Shown piece by piece: positions 16,234-25,624 of a stretch of 64,000 nucleotides of DNA (its first letter is position 1; every line of letters begins with the position of its first letter). The notes under the pieces are model-generated. The model was not told the origin of the DNA. It saw nothing but the letters and a program-made list of their open reading frames with translations, and ran no database searches. The DNA comes from JAXLYE01 sp046351595 (lineage in GTDB: Bacteria > Myxococcota_A > Polyangia > Palsa-1104 > JAEUJZ01). Both the position numbers and the translations under genes were made by a program. Location: assembly GCA_046351595.1 (NCBI GenBank), contig JAXLYE010000002.1:1054001-1118000 (forward strand), in the 5' to 3' direction.

Positions 16234-17520
16234 TCAGCGGTCGTGGCGGTTGCTGCGCACGTGCGGGTGGGACGCGGGGTCCTTGCTGTACTCGGTCCAG
16301 GGCAGCTTGGCCTCGCCGAAAGGGTCGACCCGCTGCATGGTGATGCACGAGTCGACCGGGCAGACCAGGCTGCAGAGGTTACAGCCGACGCACTTGTCCT
16401 CGATGATGTTCACGCGCGTGCGGCCGCGCTCGTCGCGCGCGGCGCCGATGGCCTGGTGCGCGCCGTCGTTGCACGCGACGTAACAGACGCCGCAGCCGAT
16501 GCACTTCTCTTGATCGACGTGGGCGATGACGCGGTAGTTGAGGTCGAGCTGCTCCCAGCGCGAAAAACGCGGCACGCTGCGCCCGCGCAGCTCGCTGACG
16601 CTCTGCAGCCCCTTGCGATCGAGGAAGCCCGACAGGCCGTCGATCAGGTCGCGCACGATGCGGAAGCCGTGGTGCATGACCGCGGTGCACACCTGCACCG
16701 TCGAGGATCCGAGCAGGATGAACTCGGCCGCGTCCTGCCACGTGGCGATGCCGCCGATGCCCGAGATGGGCAGCGGGATCGCCTGCGCCACGGACGCCAC
16801 CATGTTCAGCGCGATCGGCTTCACCGCCGGCCCGCAGTAGCCGCCGTGCGCCGAGGCGCCGTGCACGATCGGCCGCGGCGTCTCGGTCTCCAGGTCCACG
16901 CCGGTGATCGAGTTGATCGTGTTGATCAGCGCCACCGCGTCGGCGCCGCCCTTGTGCGCCGCGCGCGCCGGGTACGTGACGTCGGCGACGTTGGGCGTGA
17001 GCTTGACGATCACCGGGGTCTTGGCCACCTCCTTGACCCACTGCACGATCTGGCACGTGTACTCCGGCACCTGGCCGACGGCGGAGCCCATGCCGCGCTC
17101 GCTCATGCCGTGCGGGCAGCCGAAGTTCAGCTCCAGCCCGTCGGCGCCCGCGTCCTCGGCGCGGCGCACCATCTCGTGCCAGGTCTCGCGCTTGGACTCG
17201 ACCATCAAAGAGACGATGAGCGCGTTGTGCGGGTAGCGCTTCTTGACCTCGCTGATCTCGCGCAGGTTGACCTCGAGCGGGCGGTCGGTGATGAGCTCGA
17301 TGTTGTTGAGCCCCATCATCCGGTTGCCGCGGTAGTCCACCGACGAGTAGCGCGACGAGACGTTGATGATCGGCTCGCCCAGGGTCTTCCACACCGCGCC
17401 GCCCCAGCCGGCGTCGAAGGCGCGCATCACCTGGTCGCCGGTGTTGGTCGGCGGCGCCGAGGCCAGCCAGAAGGGGTTTGGCGACTTGATGCCGCAGAAG
17501 TCAACAGACAGATCCGCCAT
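16234..17520 (-). CDS. preA: NAD-dependent dihydropyrimidine dehydrogenase subunit PreA
   Basis: 428 residues. A dihydroorotate-dehydrogenase-like TIM barrel (about 1-310) binds FMN and reduces uracil or thymine; it contains NPFWLASAPPT, LELNFGCPHGMSERGMG and the phosphate loop ISGIGGI. The C-terminal ferredoxin domain has two 4Fe-4S motifs, CIGCGVCYVAC and CVGCNLCSLVCPV (about 342-392). Electrons arrive from NADH through PreT, encoded 28 bases upstream. The ATG follows AAGGATGGAG; the frame is open further upstream into the preT end but MADLSVDF matches the family start. Neither dihydropyrimidinase nor beta-ureidopropionase is encoded nearby. Confidence 0.94.
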   Translation of the reverse strand: MADLSVDFCGIKSPNPFWLASAPPTNTGDQVMRAFDAGWGGAVWKTLGEPIINVSSRYSSVDYRGNRMMGLNNIELITDRPLEVNLREISEVKKRYPHNALIVSLMVESKRETWHEMVRRAEDAGADGLELNFGCPHGMSERGMGSAVGQVPEYTCQIVQWVKEVAKTPVIVKLTPNVADVTYPARAAHKGGADAVALINTINSITGVDLETETPRPIVHGASAHGGYCGPAVKPIALNMVASVAQAIPLPISGIGGIATWQDAAEFILLGSSTVQVCTAVMHHGFRIVRDLIDGLSGFLDRKGLQSVSELRGRSVPRFSRWEQLDLNYRVIAHVDQEKCIGCGVCYVACNDGAHQAIGAARDERGRTRVNIIEDKCVGCNLCSLVCPVDSCITMQRVDPFGEAKLPWTEYSKDPASHPHVRSNRHDR

Positions 17521-17548
17521 CTCTAGTACTCCATCCTTCTCGTCGCCA

Positions 17549-18925
17549 TCAGACCGGGGCCGCTGCCGCCGCGCCGGTCCCGCCTTCCGCTGCCCGCGCC
17601 GCGCCGGCGTCGAGCTTCGCCAGCACGTCACGCAGGATCGCCTGCGCCGCGCGCTTGCCGTCGCGCGCCGCGTGCACGACCTCCTGCCCGCCCGAGGTGC
17701 AGTCGCCGCCGGCGTAGTAGCGCGGGCTCGACGTCCGCCCCCACTCGTCGACGACCACGGTGCCGCCGTCGGTGCGCACCGGCAGCTGCGACACGAGCTT
17801 GGCGCCCTTCTGTCCGGTCGCGCGCACCACCAGATCCGCGGGCAGCGCCTGCTTGACCTCGGGCTCGCCCGGCGGCCGGATCGTCACCTCCAGCCCGCCG
17901 ACGCGGGCGGCCCGGGCGGCACGCTCGCTGCTTCCCGACGGCACGACCCGCGCGGCCGTGGTGTAGAGCAGGATCTCGCTGCCGTGCTCGAGCGCCAGCT
18001 CGACCTCGTGCGGGTAGGCGGACAGGTCCTTGCGCCCGCGCCGGTAGAGCAGCCACGTCTTCTGCGCGCCGGCGCGGCTGGCCTGCGTCACGACGTCGAT
18101 CGAGGTGTTGCCGCCGCCGAGCACCGCGACGCGGGCGCCGCGCACCGCCTGCAGCACCTCGGGGTCGCCGGCCTTGAGCGCGGCGATGAGATCGAGCGCG
18201 TCCCAGACGCCGGGCAGCTCCTCGCCGGGCAGGCCGACGCCGGGGATGCCGCCCATGCCGACGCCGATGAACAGCGCGTCGTGCCGCTGCTCGAGCTCCG
18301 CGAGCGAGACGTCGGTGCCGACGCGCACGCCGCAGCGCAGGTCGACGCCCGCGCGCACGAGCCACTCGACCTCGGCCAGCGAGTCGGGCGGCGTCAGCTT
18401 GTACTGCGCGACGCCCGAGGTGTTGAGGCCGCCGGGCTGGGCCGCGGCCTCGTAGATCACGGCGCGTACGCCGTGCCGCAAAAGCTCGGCCGCGCAGGCC
18501 AGGCCCGCCGGGCCGCCGCCGATGATGCCGACCGAGCCGGAGCGCCTGGGGCCGGGGACCAGGATCGGGTCGCCGGCGGCGAGCGCGTGCTCGGTGGCGT
18601 GGCGCTGCAGCGGCCCGATCTGGATCGGCCGGTGCTGGTCCGTGAGCACGCACGCGCCCTCGCACAGCACCTCGGTGGGGCAGACCCGCGCGCAGCTCAG
18701 CCCGAGGATGTTGGCCGACAGGATGGTGCGCGCCGAGCCCGAGACGTTCCCCGACGCGATCTGCTTGATGAACAGCGGCACGTCGATCGAGGTCGGGCAG
18801 GCGCGCGTGCACGGCGCGTCGTAGCAGTTCAGGCAGCGGTTGGCCTCGGCCAGCGCCTCGTCCTTCGTCAGCCTGGGGCGGATTTCGTCGTCGAGTCGTT
18901 GCGGAGAAAAGCTCTCACCCATCAT
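17549..18925 (-). CDS. preT: NAD-dependent dihydropyrimidine dehydrogenase subunit PreT
   Basis: 458 residues, related to the glutamate synthase small subunit. The N-terminal helical Fe-S domain has CLNCYDAPCTRACPT and SCARVCPTEVLCEGAC (about 33-93), which ligate two 4Fe-4S clusters. FAD binding is at GIIGGGPAGLACA (about 133-145), NAD binding at AVLGGGNTSID (about 260-270), and the closing FAD motif YYAGGDCTSGG is near 415. PreT passes electrons from NADH to PreA. The ATG at 18925 is favoured over an in-frame GTG three codons earlier. The gene is first in a two-gene operon with preA and is divergent from a kinase gene. Confidence 0.93.
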   Translation of the reverse strand: MMGESFSPQRLDDEIRPRLTKDEALAEANRCLNCYDAPCTRACPTSIDVPLFIKQIASGNVSGSARTILSANILGLSCARVCPTEVLCEGACVLTDQHRPIQIGPLQRHATEHALAAGDPILVPGPRRSGSVGIIGGGPAGLACAAELLRHGVRAVIYEAAAQPGGLNTSGVAQYKLTPPDSLAEVEWLVRAGVDLRCGVRVGTDVSLAELEQRHDALFIGVGMGGIPGVGLPGEELPGVWDALDLIAALKAGDPEVLQAVRGARVAVLGGGNTSIDVVTQASRAGAQKTWLLYRRGRKDLSAYPHEVELALEHGSEILLYTTAARVVPSGSSERAARAARVGGLEVTIRPPGEPEVKQALPADLVVRATGQKGAKLVSQLPVRTDGGTVVVDEWGRTSSPRYYAGGDCTSGGQEVVHAARDGKRAAQAILRDVLAKLDAGAARAAEGGTGAAAAAPV

Positions 18926-19229
18926 GGCGCGCACGCTAGCACAGCCGCCTTGCGGCCTTTAAGCGGAGAAATGCTGCGGCCGTTCCGGGCCGCTCCGAGG
19001 GCGCCCGGCCGTGCTGCCGGCGGGGGGCTGGCACGTCCGCTCGTAGATAAGGCAGGCGGTCAGGCGAGAGCGCAGGGCCCCGGCTGCCGCGATCCGATCC
19101 GCATCCCGTCCGTAGCGTGTCCGTGCCTGGGCGGGGCCGCGGCCGGCGGTCGCCCTCGGAGGAGCCCTCTGAGGAGCCCGATAAGGAGGGCGACAAGCAG
19201 CCAAGACCCGGCAACATCGGCCAGAGAAC
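18926..19229. other. Divergent intergenic region between preT and a kinase gene
   Basis: About 300 bases without a gene. Promoters for both divergent genes must lie here, but no convincing -35/-10 pair was seen. GAGGAGCCC is repeated closely near 19158 and 19171, and a further AAGGAGGG lies near 19184. Confidence 0.4.
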
Positions 19230-20483
<1,254 letters not shown>

Positions 20484-20733
20484 CGCCTGCCGGCTGCCGT
20501 CCCCGAGGCGCTTGACGGAACGGGCGCTTTGTCGTCTCATTAAGTTGGCGTGTGCCTTCCCAAATGAGTACGTACGCTCCATCTACTCGGCTGCGGGGTG
20601 CGGGGGCGCCTCGACGGGCCGAGCGGCCGCCCCGGCTTTGGGCGCGGGCCGCCGGTCCATCGACTGAGACCGCTGCGCGTCGAGAGCAGGAGCCGCCGGG
20701 CGGAGCGTCCGTCGCTGCCGCGGGTCCCGGGTC

Positions 20734-22347
20734 ATGGCGATGACTAGCACCTCGATCACCAGGGTGTGCCCGCACTGCCAGACGACCTACGGGTACAAGG
20801 AAGAGCACCACTGCGACAAGGGGCCGCCGTCGATCCCGCCCGACGACCCGCTGGTCGGCGCCGTGCTCGGCGACCGCTACCAGGTCGAGAGCTTTTTGTC
20901 CTCGGGCGGCATGGGCGTCGTCTACAAGGCGCGGCACACGGTGCTCGACAAGCCGCTCGCCATCAAGCTGATGCGCGAGGCCCAGGATCCCGTCGCGCAG
21001 CAGCGCTTCCTCCTGGAGGCCAAGGCCGCGGTCCACATCGGGCACGAGCACATCGTCGACATCAACGACTACGGGGTCATCGAGGACGGCCGCCCCTACC
21101 TGGTGATGGAGTTCTTGCAGGGGCAGTCGCTCGAGGCGGTCATCGCCAAGGGGCCGCTGCCCTGGACGCGCGCCATCCGCATCGCCGAGCAGATCGCCCG
21201 CGGCCTGCAGGCCGTGCACGAGAAGGGCATCCTGCACCGCGACCTCAAGCCCGGGAACATCTTCCTCCTCGATCGCCAGCGACGGGACTACGTCAAGATC
21301 CTGGACTTTGGCATCGCCAAGGTGATGGCCGGCACGCGCGACTCGCTGACCGAGGGCGCGCCCGGCGGCGGCAACTCGGCGCTGCCCAACCTGCGCGCCA
21401 CCACCCAGGGCATGGTGCTCGGCACGCCCGAGTACCTGTCGCCGGAGCAGGCCTCCGGCGAGCCGATCGACGCGCGCGTCGACCAGTATGCGCTCGGCTG
21501 CATCCTCTACGAGATGCTCACCGGCGTCGTGCCGTTCCGCGGCAACGGACCGATGTCGACGCTGATGAAGCACCTCACCGAGAAGCCGGTGCCGCCGCGC
21601 AAGCGCCGCCCCGACCTCAACATCCCCGAGTCGGTCGAGCGCATCTGCCTCAAGGCGATGGCGCAGCGCAAGGAAGACCGCTACGCCAACATGGAGGAGC
21701 TCGGCATCGCCCTCCTCGGCGAGATCGAGCAGACCAACTCCCAGATCAGCGAGGTCTCGGTGCCGGGCCTGCCGTCCGGCAGCTTCACCGGGCCGCACTC
21801 GCAGGTCCCGACCGGGCCCAACGCCCCGACGCAGAAGGGCGCGATCCCGAGCCGCGTCGAGGACAAGCAGCGGCGGCTGATCGTCATCCTCATCGCCACC
21901 ATCCTCGGGCTGGTGCTGGCGCTGGCGCTGATCCTGTACCTGACGCTGCGGCCGCGGACGCGGGCGGTGGCGGTGCCGCTGTTCGACGCCGGCACCGCGG
22001 CGCCGCAGGACCTGCGCCCGCTCGACGCCGCCCCCGCGGTCGAGCCGGAAGACACCAGCCCCAAGGGCAGCAGCCTGAAGATCACCTTCGTCAACAAGAC
22101 CGTGGCGTCGGTGACCCTGACCTGCACCGGCGGCCGTCCGTTCCTGCTCAAGAGCGGCGCCGAGACCCAGCGCGAGCTCGGCGACGGCGGCCGCTGCACC
22201 GCCGCGGCGCCGGGCTTCAAGTCCCGCGACTTCGACGTCGCCGGCCTGCGCAAGCTGCCCAAGAAGGCCAAGAACCGCGTCCTCATCCAGCTCGCGATCG
22301 ACGTCGGCAAGGCGCCCGCCGGCAAGGGCGGCGCCAAGAAGAAGTAG
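20734..22347 (+). CDS. Ser/Thr protein kinase with N-terminal zinc-ribbon-like motif
   Basis: 537 residues. An N-terminal CPHC-x9-HHC cluster (residues 12-27) looks like a small zinc-binding knuckle. The Hanks kinase domain (about 48-330) has the glycine loop SSGGMGVVY, K78 (LAIKLM), HRDLKPGN (168-175), DFG (191-193) and the GTPEYLSPEQASG activation segment. An insert of about 25 residues (RDSLTEGAPGGGNSALPNL) sits between DFG and the APE-type motif. A Pro/Gly/Thr-rich linker leads to a single membrane segment (about 381-405). About 130 exported residues follow, ending in a Lys/Gly-rich tail and resembling a PEGA-like sensor (KITFVNKTVASVTLTC). It is probably a transmembrane receptor kinase. 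Confidence 0.92.
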   Translation: MAMTSTSITRVCPHCQTTYGYKEEHHCDKGPPSIPPDDPLVGAVLGDRYQVESFLSSGGMGVVYKARHTVLDKPLAIKLMREAQDPVAQQRFLLEAKAAVHIGHEHIVDINDYGVIEDGRPYLVMEFLQGQSLEAVIAKGPLPWTRAIRIAEQIARGLQAVHEKGILHRDLKPGNIFLLDRQRRDYVKILDFGIAKVMAGTRDSLTEGAPGGGNSALPNLRATTQGMVLGTPEYLSPEQASGEPIDARVDQYALGCILYEMLTGVVPFRGNGPMSTLMKHLTEKPVPPRKRRPDLNIPESVERICLKAMAQRKEDRYANMEELGIALLGEIEQTNSQISEVSVPGLPSGSFTGPHSQVPTGPNAPTQKGAIPSRVEDKQRRLIVILIATILGLVLALALILYLTLRPRTRAVAVPLFDAGTAAPQDLRPLDAAPAVEPEDTSPKGSSLKITFVNKTVASVTLTCTGGRPFLLKSGAETQRELGDGGRCTAAAPGFKSRDFDVAGLRKLPKKAKNRVLIQLAIDVGKAPAGKGGAKKK

Positions 22348-22362
22348 GGCCTGGCGGCGCGG

Positions 22363-24477
22363 CTAGCTCAGGCGCTCGGCGAGGTGCTGAGCGGCGCGGC
22401 TGGCCAGCGCCATGATCGTCACCTGCGGGTTGACGCCGGGCGAAGTCGGCAGCACGCTGCCGTCGCAGATGTAGAGCCCCGGCAGGTCGTGCGCCTGCAG
22501 CTCCTCGTCGACGACGCCGTCGCGGCCGCTGCGGCTCATGCGGGCGCTGCCGAGCGGGTGGTAGGCGGTGAGCTCCATGTCGCGCGCCCGGATCGGCGCC
22601 TGCGCGAGCCGCGAAACGTCGTCGAGCGAGCGCAGGTCCTCGAAGCCGCGCACGCCGCACAGCACGCGCTCTGCGCCGGCCGCGAAGTACAGCCGCCCGA
22701 GCAGCTCGAAGCCGCGCCGCGCCCGCAGCACGTCCGCCGGCGACAGGTCGTAGCGCACCAGCGGCCGCCGCCCCGGTCCCGGGCGCACCCGCCCGCGCCC
22801 CTCGTCCTCGAGCATGAAGCCGAAGCAGGCGAGCCGGTCGTAGGCCGCCATCACCTCCATGAGCTCGGGCCCGATGAGCGGCACCGAGACCGCGGTCAGG
22901 TCGAGCGGCATGAACGCGCCCTCCATCAGCAGCCCCTCGTCGTGGAACTGCTCGATGGCGTAGCCCTGCGGCACCGAGCGGTAGCCGCGCACCGCCTCGG
23001 GCATGAGCGCGAGCACGCCGCCCGCCGGGTGGATCGACAGGTTGTTGCCGAGCGCGCCCGAGCGGCCGAGCGCCCGCCGCGCCCGCTCGTCCGAGAGCAG
23101 CAGCACCGGCGTCATCAGCGCGCCGCAGGCGACGACCACGGCGCGGGACTGGATGCGGAAGCGCGGCGGCCGCTGCCCCGGCGGCGCCGAGCTGGCGACG
23201 GCCTCGACCCCGACGGCGCGCCCGCCCTGGACCAGGAGCCGCTCGGCGCGCGCCAGGGTGATGAGCTGGCAGCCGGCGCGCAGCGCCATGGGCACGTAGC
23301 TGACGTTGGTCGAGCGCTTGGCGTCCGTCGGGCAGCCGAAGCAGCAGACGCCCTGGCCGTCGCACTCCGGGGCGTTGCGCAAGAGCGGCCGGTGCTTCCA
23401 GCCGAGGTGCGCGCAGGCCTCGGCGACACGCTCGGCGCCGCGGCCGATCAGCGACGCCGCGGTCGGCCCGACGCCGAGCACGCCCTCGACGCGCTCGTAG
23501 AAGGGCGCCATGGACTCGGGCGAGTAGCGCGTCAGGCCGAGGTGCTCCTGCCAGGCGCGGAAGATGCGGTCGGGGGCGCGGAAGCAGGTGCCGGAGTTTA
23601 TCGCCGTGGTGCCGCCGACGCCGCGGCCGACCGGCAGCGGGATGACCGTGTTGCCCAGGGCGAAGGTGGCGCTGGTGTCGCGGTACATGAGCTGCACCCG
23701 CCGCAGCGAGCTGCCGACGAAGTCGCGGCGGCCGTTGTAGGCGCCCTCCTCGAGCAGCACGACCGCGTGACCGGCCGCGGCCAGCTCGTACGCAGCGACG
23801 GCGCCGCCGGCGCCCGAGCCGATGACCACGACGTCGCAGTCGATGACCTCGCCCGGGGCGAGGTCGACGGCGCGCTGCGTGCGCTCGTGCGCGTAGCGCG
23901 GCAGCTCGGGCGGCGCGGCCGGGCGCAGGTGCGGCGGCACGAGCTCGGCCTCGGCGCGCGGGTAGGGCGCCTCGAACTGCGCGTAGAGCCCGGCGTCGTC
24001 GAAGTGCGCCAGCTTGAGCGGCGCCAGCACCGCGCGCAAGAGGCTCCGCGCCGCGAAGTCGCCCTCGTTCAGCGACCGGCACAGGGCCATGGCCGCGCTC
24101 GGATCGAGGTCCGCGAGGCGGGAGCGGAAGCGCATCCAGGCGAGCGCGTCCAGCGCCAGCAGCAGGCCGCGGTAGCCCGACGCCGCGCCCGGCGCCTCAC
24201 GCAGCCAGCCGACGAGCCGCTCCACCGTCGCGGCGTCCGCACCGCGCAGGTCGCTGCGGGCGGGCATGACCGCCCGCGCCAGGCAGAGCAGCGACCGCCT
24301 CTCGCGCTCGGAGAGCGGGCCCGTCGCCTGCGTCCCGGGCGTCGCTGCTGCGGCGGCGGGCTCGGGGGGCGGGGCGTGCGCGCCGGGCGGCTCGAGCGGG
24401 CCAGGCCGATCAGAGGGGAGAGACGGCGCGGTCGGCGCGAGCGGGAGGCGATCACGCGACAGGGTTGCGGGCTGCAT
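22363..24477 (-). CDS. GMC-family oxidoreductase, long-chain alcohol/cholesterol oxidase-like
   Basis: 704 residues. The N-terminal 190 residues are helical (LSERERRSLLCLARAVMPA and on), like the extra N-terminal region of long-chain fatty alcohol oxidases or gluconate dehydrogenase subunit 3. The FAD-binding GMC core begins at VVVIGSGAGGAVAAYE. It includes GRGVGGTTAINSG, the CFGCPTDAKRS motif found in bacterial GMC enzymes, and the C-terminal active-site segment HPLGSARM followed by GLYICDGSVLPTSPGVNP. The enzyme oxidises an alcohol with FAD; the substrate is unknown. GAAGGAG lies six bases before the ATG; an in-frame TTG five codons upstream is less likely. It is convergent with the kinase gene. 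Confidence 0.88.
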   Translation of the reverse strand: MQPATLSRDRLPLAPTAPSLPSDRPGPLEPPGAHAPPPEPAAAAATPGTQATGPLSERERRSLLCLARAVMPARSDLRGADAATVERLVGWLREAPGAASGYRGLLLALDALAWMRFRSRLADLDPSAAMALCRSLNEGDFAARSLLRAVLAPLKLAHFDDAGLYAQFEAPYPRAEAELVPPHLRPAAPPELPRYAHERTQRAVDLAPGEVIDCDVVVIGSGAGGAVAAYELAAAGHAVVLLEEGAYNGRRDFVGSSLRRVQLMYRDTSATFALGNTVIPLPVGRGVGGTTAINSGTCFRAPDRIFRAWQEHLGLTRYSPESMAPFYERVEGVLGVGPTAASLIGRGAERVAEACAHLGWKHRPLLRNAPECDGQGVCCFGCPTDAKRSTNVSYVPMALRAGCQLITLARAERLLVQGGRAVGVEAVASSAPPGQRPPRFRIQSRAVVVACGALMTPVLLLSDERARRALGRSGALGNNLSIHPAGGVLALMPEAVRGYRSVPQGYAIEQFHDEGLLMEGAFMPLDLTAVSVPLIGPELMEVMAAYDRLACFGFMLEDEGRGRVRPGPGRRPLVRYDLSPADVLRARRGFELLGRLYFAAGAERVLCGVRGFEDLRSLDDVSRLAQAPIRARDMELTAYHPLGSARMSRSGRDGVVDEELQAHDLPGLYICDGSVLPTSPGVNPQVTIMALASRAAQHLAERLS

Positions 24478-24752
24478 GGCGGGCTCCTTCAAAGAAGCCG
24501 GGAGGAAACCGGCGCGATCACTAGATAATCGCCTGGTATTTTGGTCGGTCCAACTGATTTATATACAAGTGACGCGGGGGACGCACGTGGTAGAGCTCAT
24601 CTCGTCGACGACAAGGGAGCCAAGGCTGAGGCACTCTTCTTTGGGGGCCGACCGCGCGGGTCGGAGCATGCATCCAGCCGGACCGTGGGGCGGCGACGAG
24701 GGAGCCGCGCCTCAGGCTTTCCCTGGCCGGGCGACTCTGCGATCCTGCAGGG
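24478..24752. promoter_or_regulatory. AT-rich divergent promoter region
   Basis: This 275-base gap separates the leftward GMC oxidoreductase gene from the rightward TPR protein gene. Its segment at about 24525-24570 (including GATAATCG, TATTTTGG and ATTTATATACAAG) is much more AT-rich than anything around it. Read leftward it offers TTGTAT and TATAAAT-like elements. A promoter for the oxidoreductase gene is the likely content; the exact boxes are not certain. Confidence 0.45.
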
Positions 24753-25451
24753 GTGCTGGTCCTCCTCGCGCCGATCGCACCCGGCCCCCGGTCACGGCCC
24801 CGCGCGGCGCGGCGGCGCGGCCGGCTCGCGGCCCTGCTGCTCGGGGCCGTCGTGGTCGTCACAGGCTTCGGCCCCGGGGGGACCGTCTGGGGACCGGGGC
24901 GTGCGGCGGCCGCGGACTCGCCCGAGCGCCGCGCCAGCGCGCACCTGGCCCGCGCCGCGGAGCTGTACCAGGCCGGCAGCTACAAGCCGGCGATCGTCGA
25001 GCTGCAGGCGGCCTACGCGGCGAACCCGCTGCCGCGCATCCTGTGCAACCTGGCCAAGGCGTACCGCAAGGACGGCCAGCTCAAGGAAGCCGCCGAGCAC
25101 TACGACCTGTGCCTGCGCACCGACCCGCACCTCTCGCCGCAGGAGCGCGCCGAGTTCGGCGACAGCCTGGCGCAGCTGCGCGCCGCGCTGGAGCCGCCCC
25201 GGGTCGAGCAGCGGCCCGCGCCGGTGCCGCCGGTATCGACGCTTCAGGCCGCACCGACGGCTCCGCCTGGGACCGCGGCCCCGGAGGCGCGGCCCGTCTA
25301 CAAGCGCGCCTGGTTCTGGGGCGTGCTCGGCGGCGTCGTGGCGGCCGGTGCCGTCGCCACCGTGGCCGGGGTGTTGGCCACGCGCAGCACCGCACCGACG
25401 CTGACGGAGCCCGAGCTGCCGGTGGGCGTGCCCGTCTTCGCCTGGCAGTAG
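24753..25451 (+). CDS. Exported TPR-like protein with C-terminal membrane segment
   Basis: 232 residues. An Arg-rich N region and hydrophobic core (LAALLLGAVVVVTGFG, about 24-39) form a signal or anchor. Residues 55-140 look like two to three tetratricopeptide repeats (AHLARAAELYQAGSYKPAIV, then CNLAKAYRKDGQLKEAAEHY). A Pro-rich linker follows, then a second hydrophobic segment (WGVLGGVVAAGAVATVAGV, about 190-208) and a short tail. This layout is common in myxobacterial TPR proteins associated with kinases or PEGA proteins. The GTG start is the first available in the frame and has no clear ribosome site. Confidence 0.6.
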   Translation: MLVLLAPIAPGPRSRPRAARRRGRLAALLLGAVVVVTGFGPGGTVWGPGRAAAADSPERRASAHLARAAELYQAGSYKPAIVELQAAYAANPLPRILCNLAKAYRKDGQLKEAAEHYDLCLRTDPHLSPQERAEFGDSLAQLRAALEPPRVEQRPAPVPPVSTLQAAPTAPPGTAAPEARPVYKRAWFWGVLGGVVAAGAVATVAGVLATRSTAPTLTEPELPVGVPVFAWQ

Positions 25452-25624
25452 CGAGGCGGCCCGGCCAAGACCCGGCCGGTTGCGCTCCGGACGTTCCGGC
25501 CGCGACTTGACCTGGGGTTTGGCCGGGTTTCGGCCCCCAGCCCGGCGGGGTCACCTTGACCGAGCCCGGCGGCGCCGCTATGACCTCTCGGGACCTCCAC
25601 CGCGGAGGGAGCGAGGTGCTAGCG

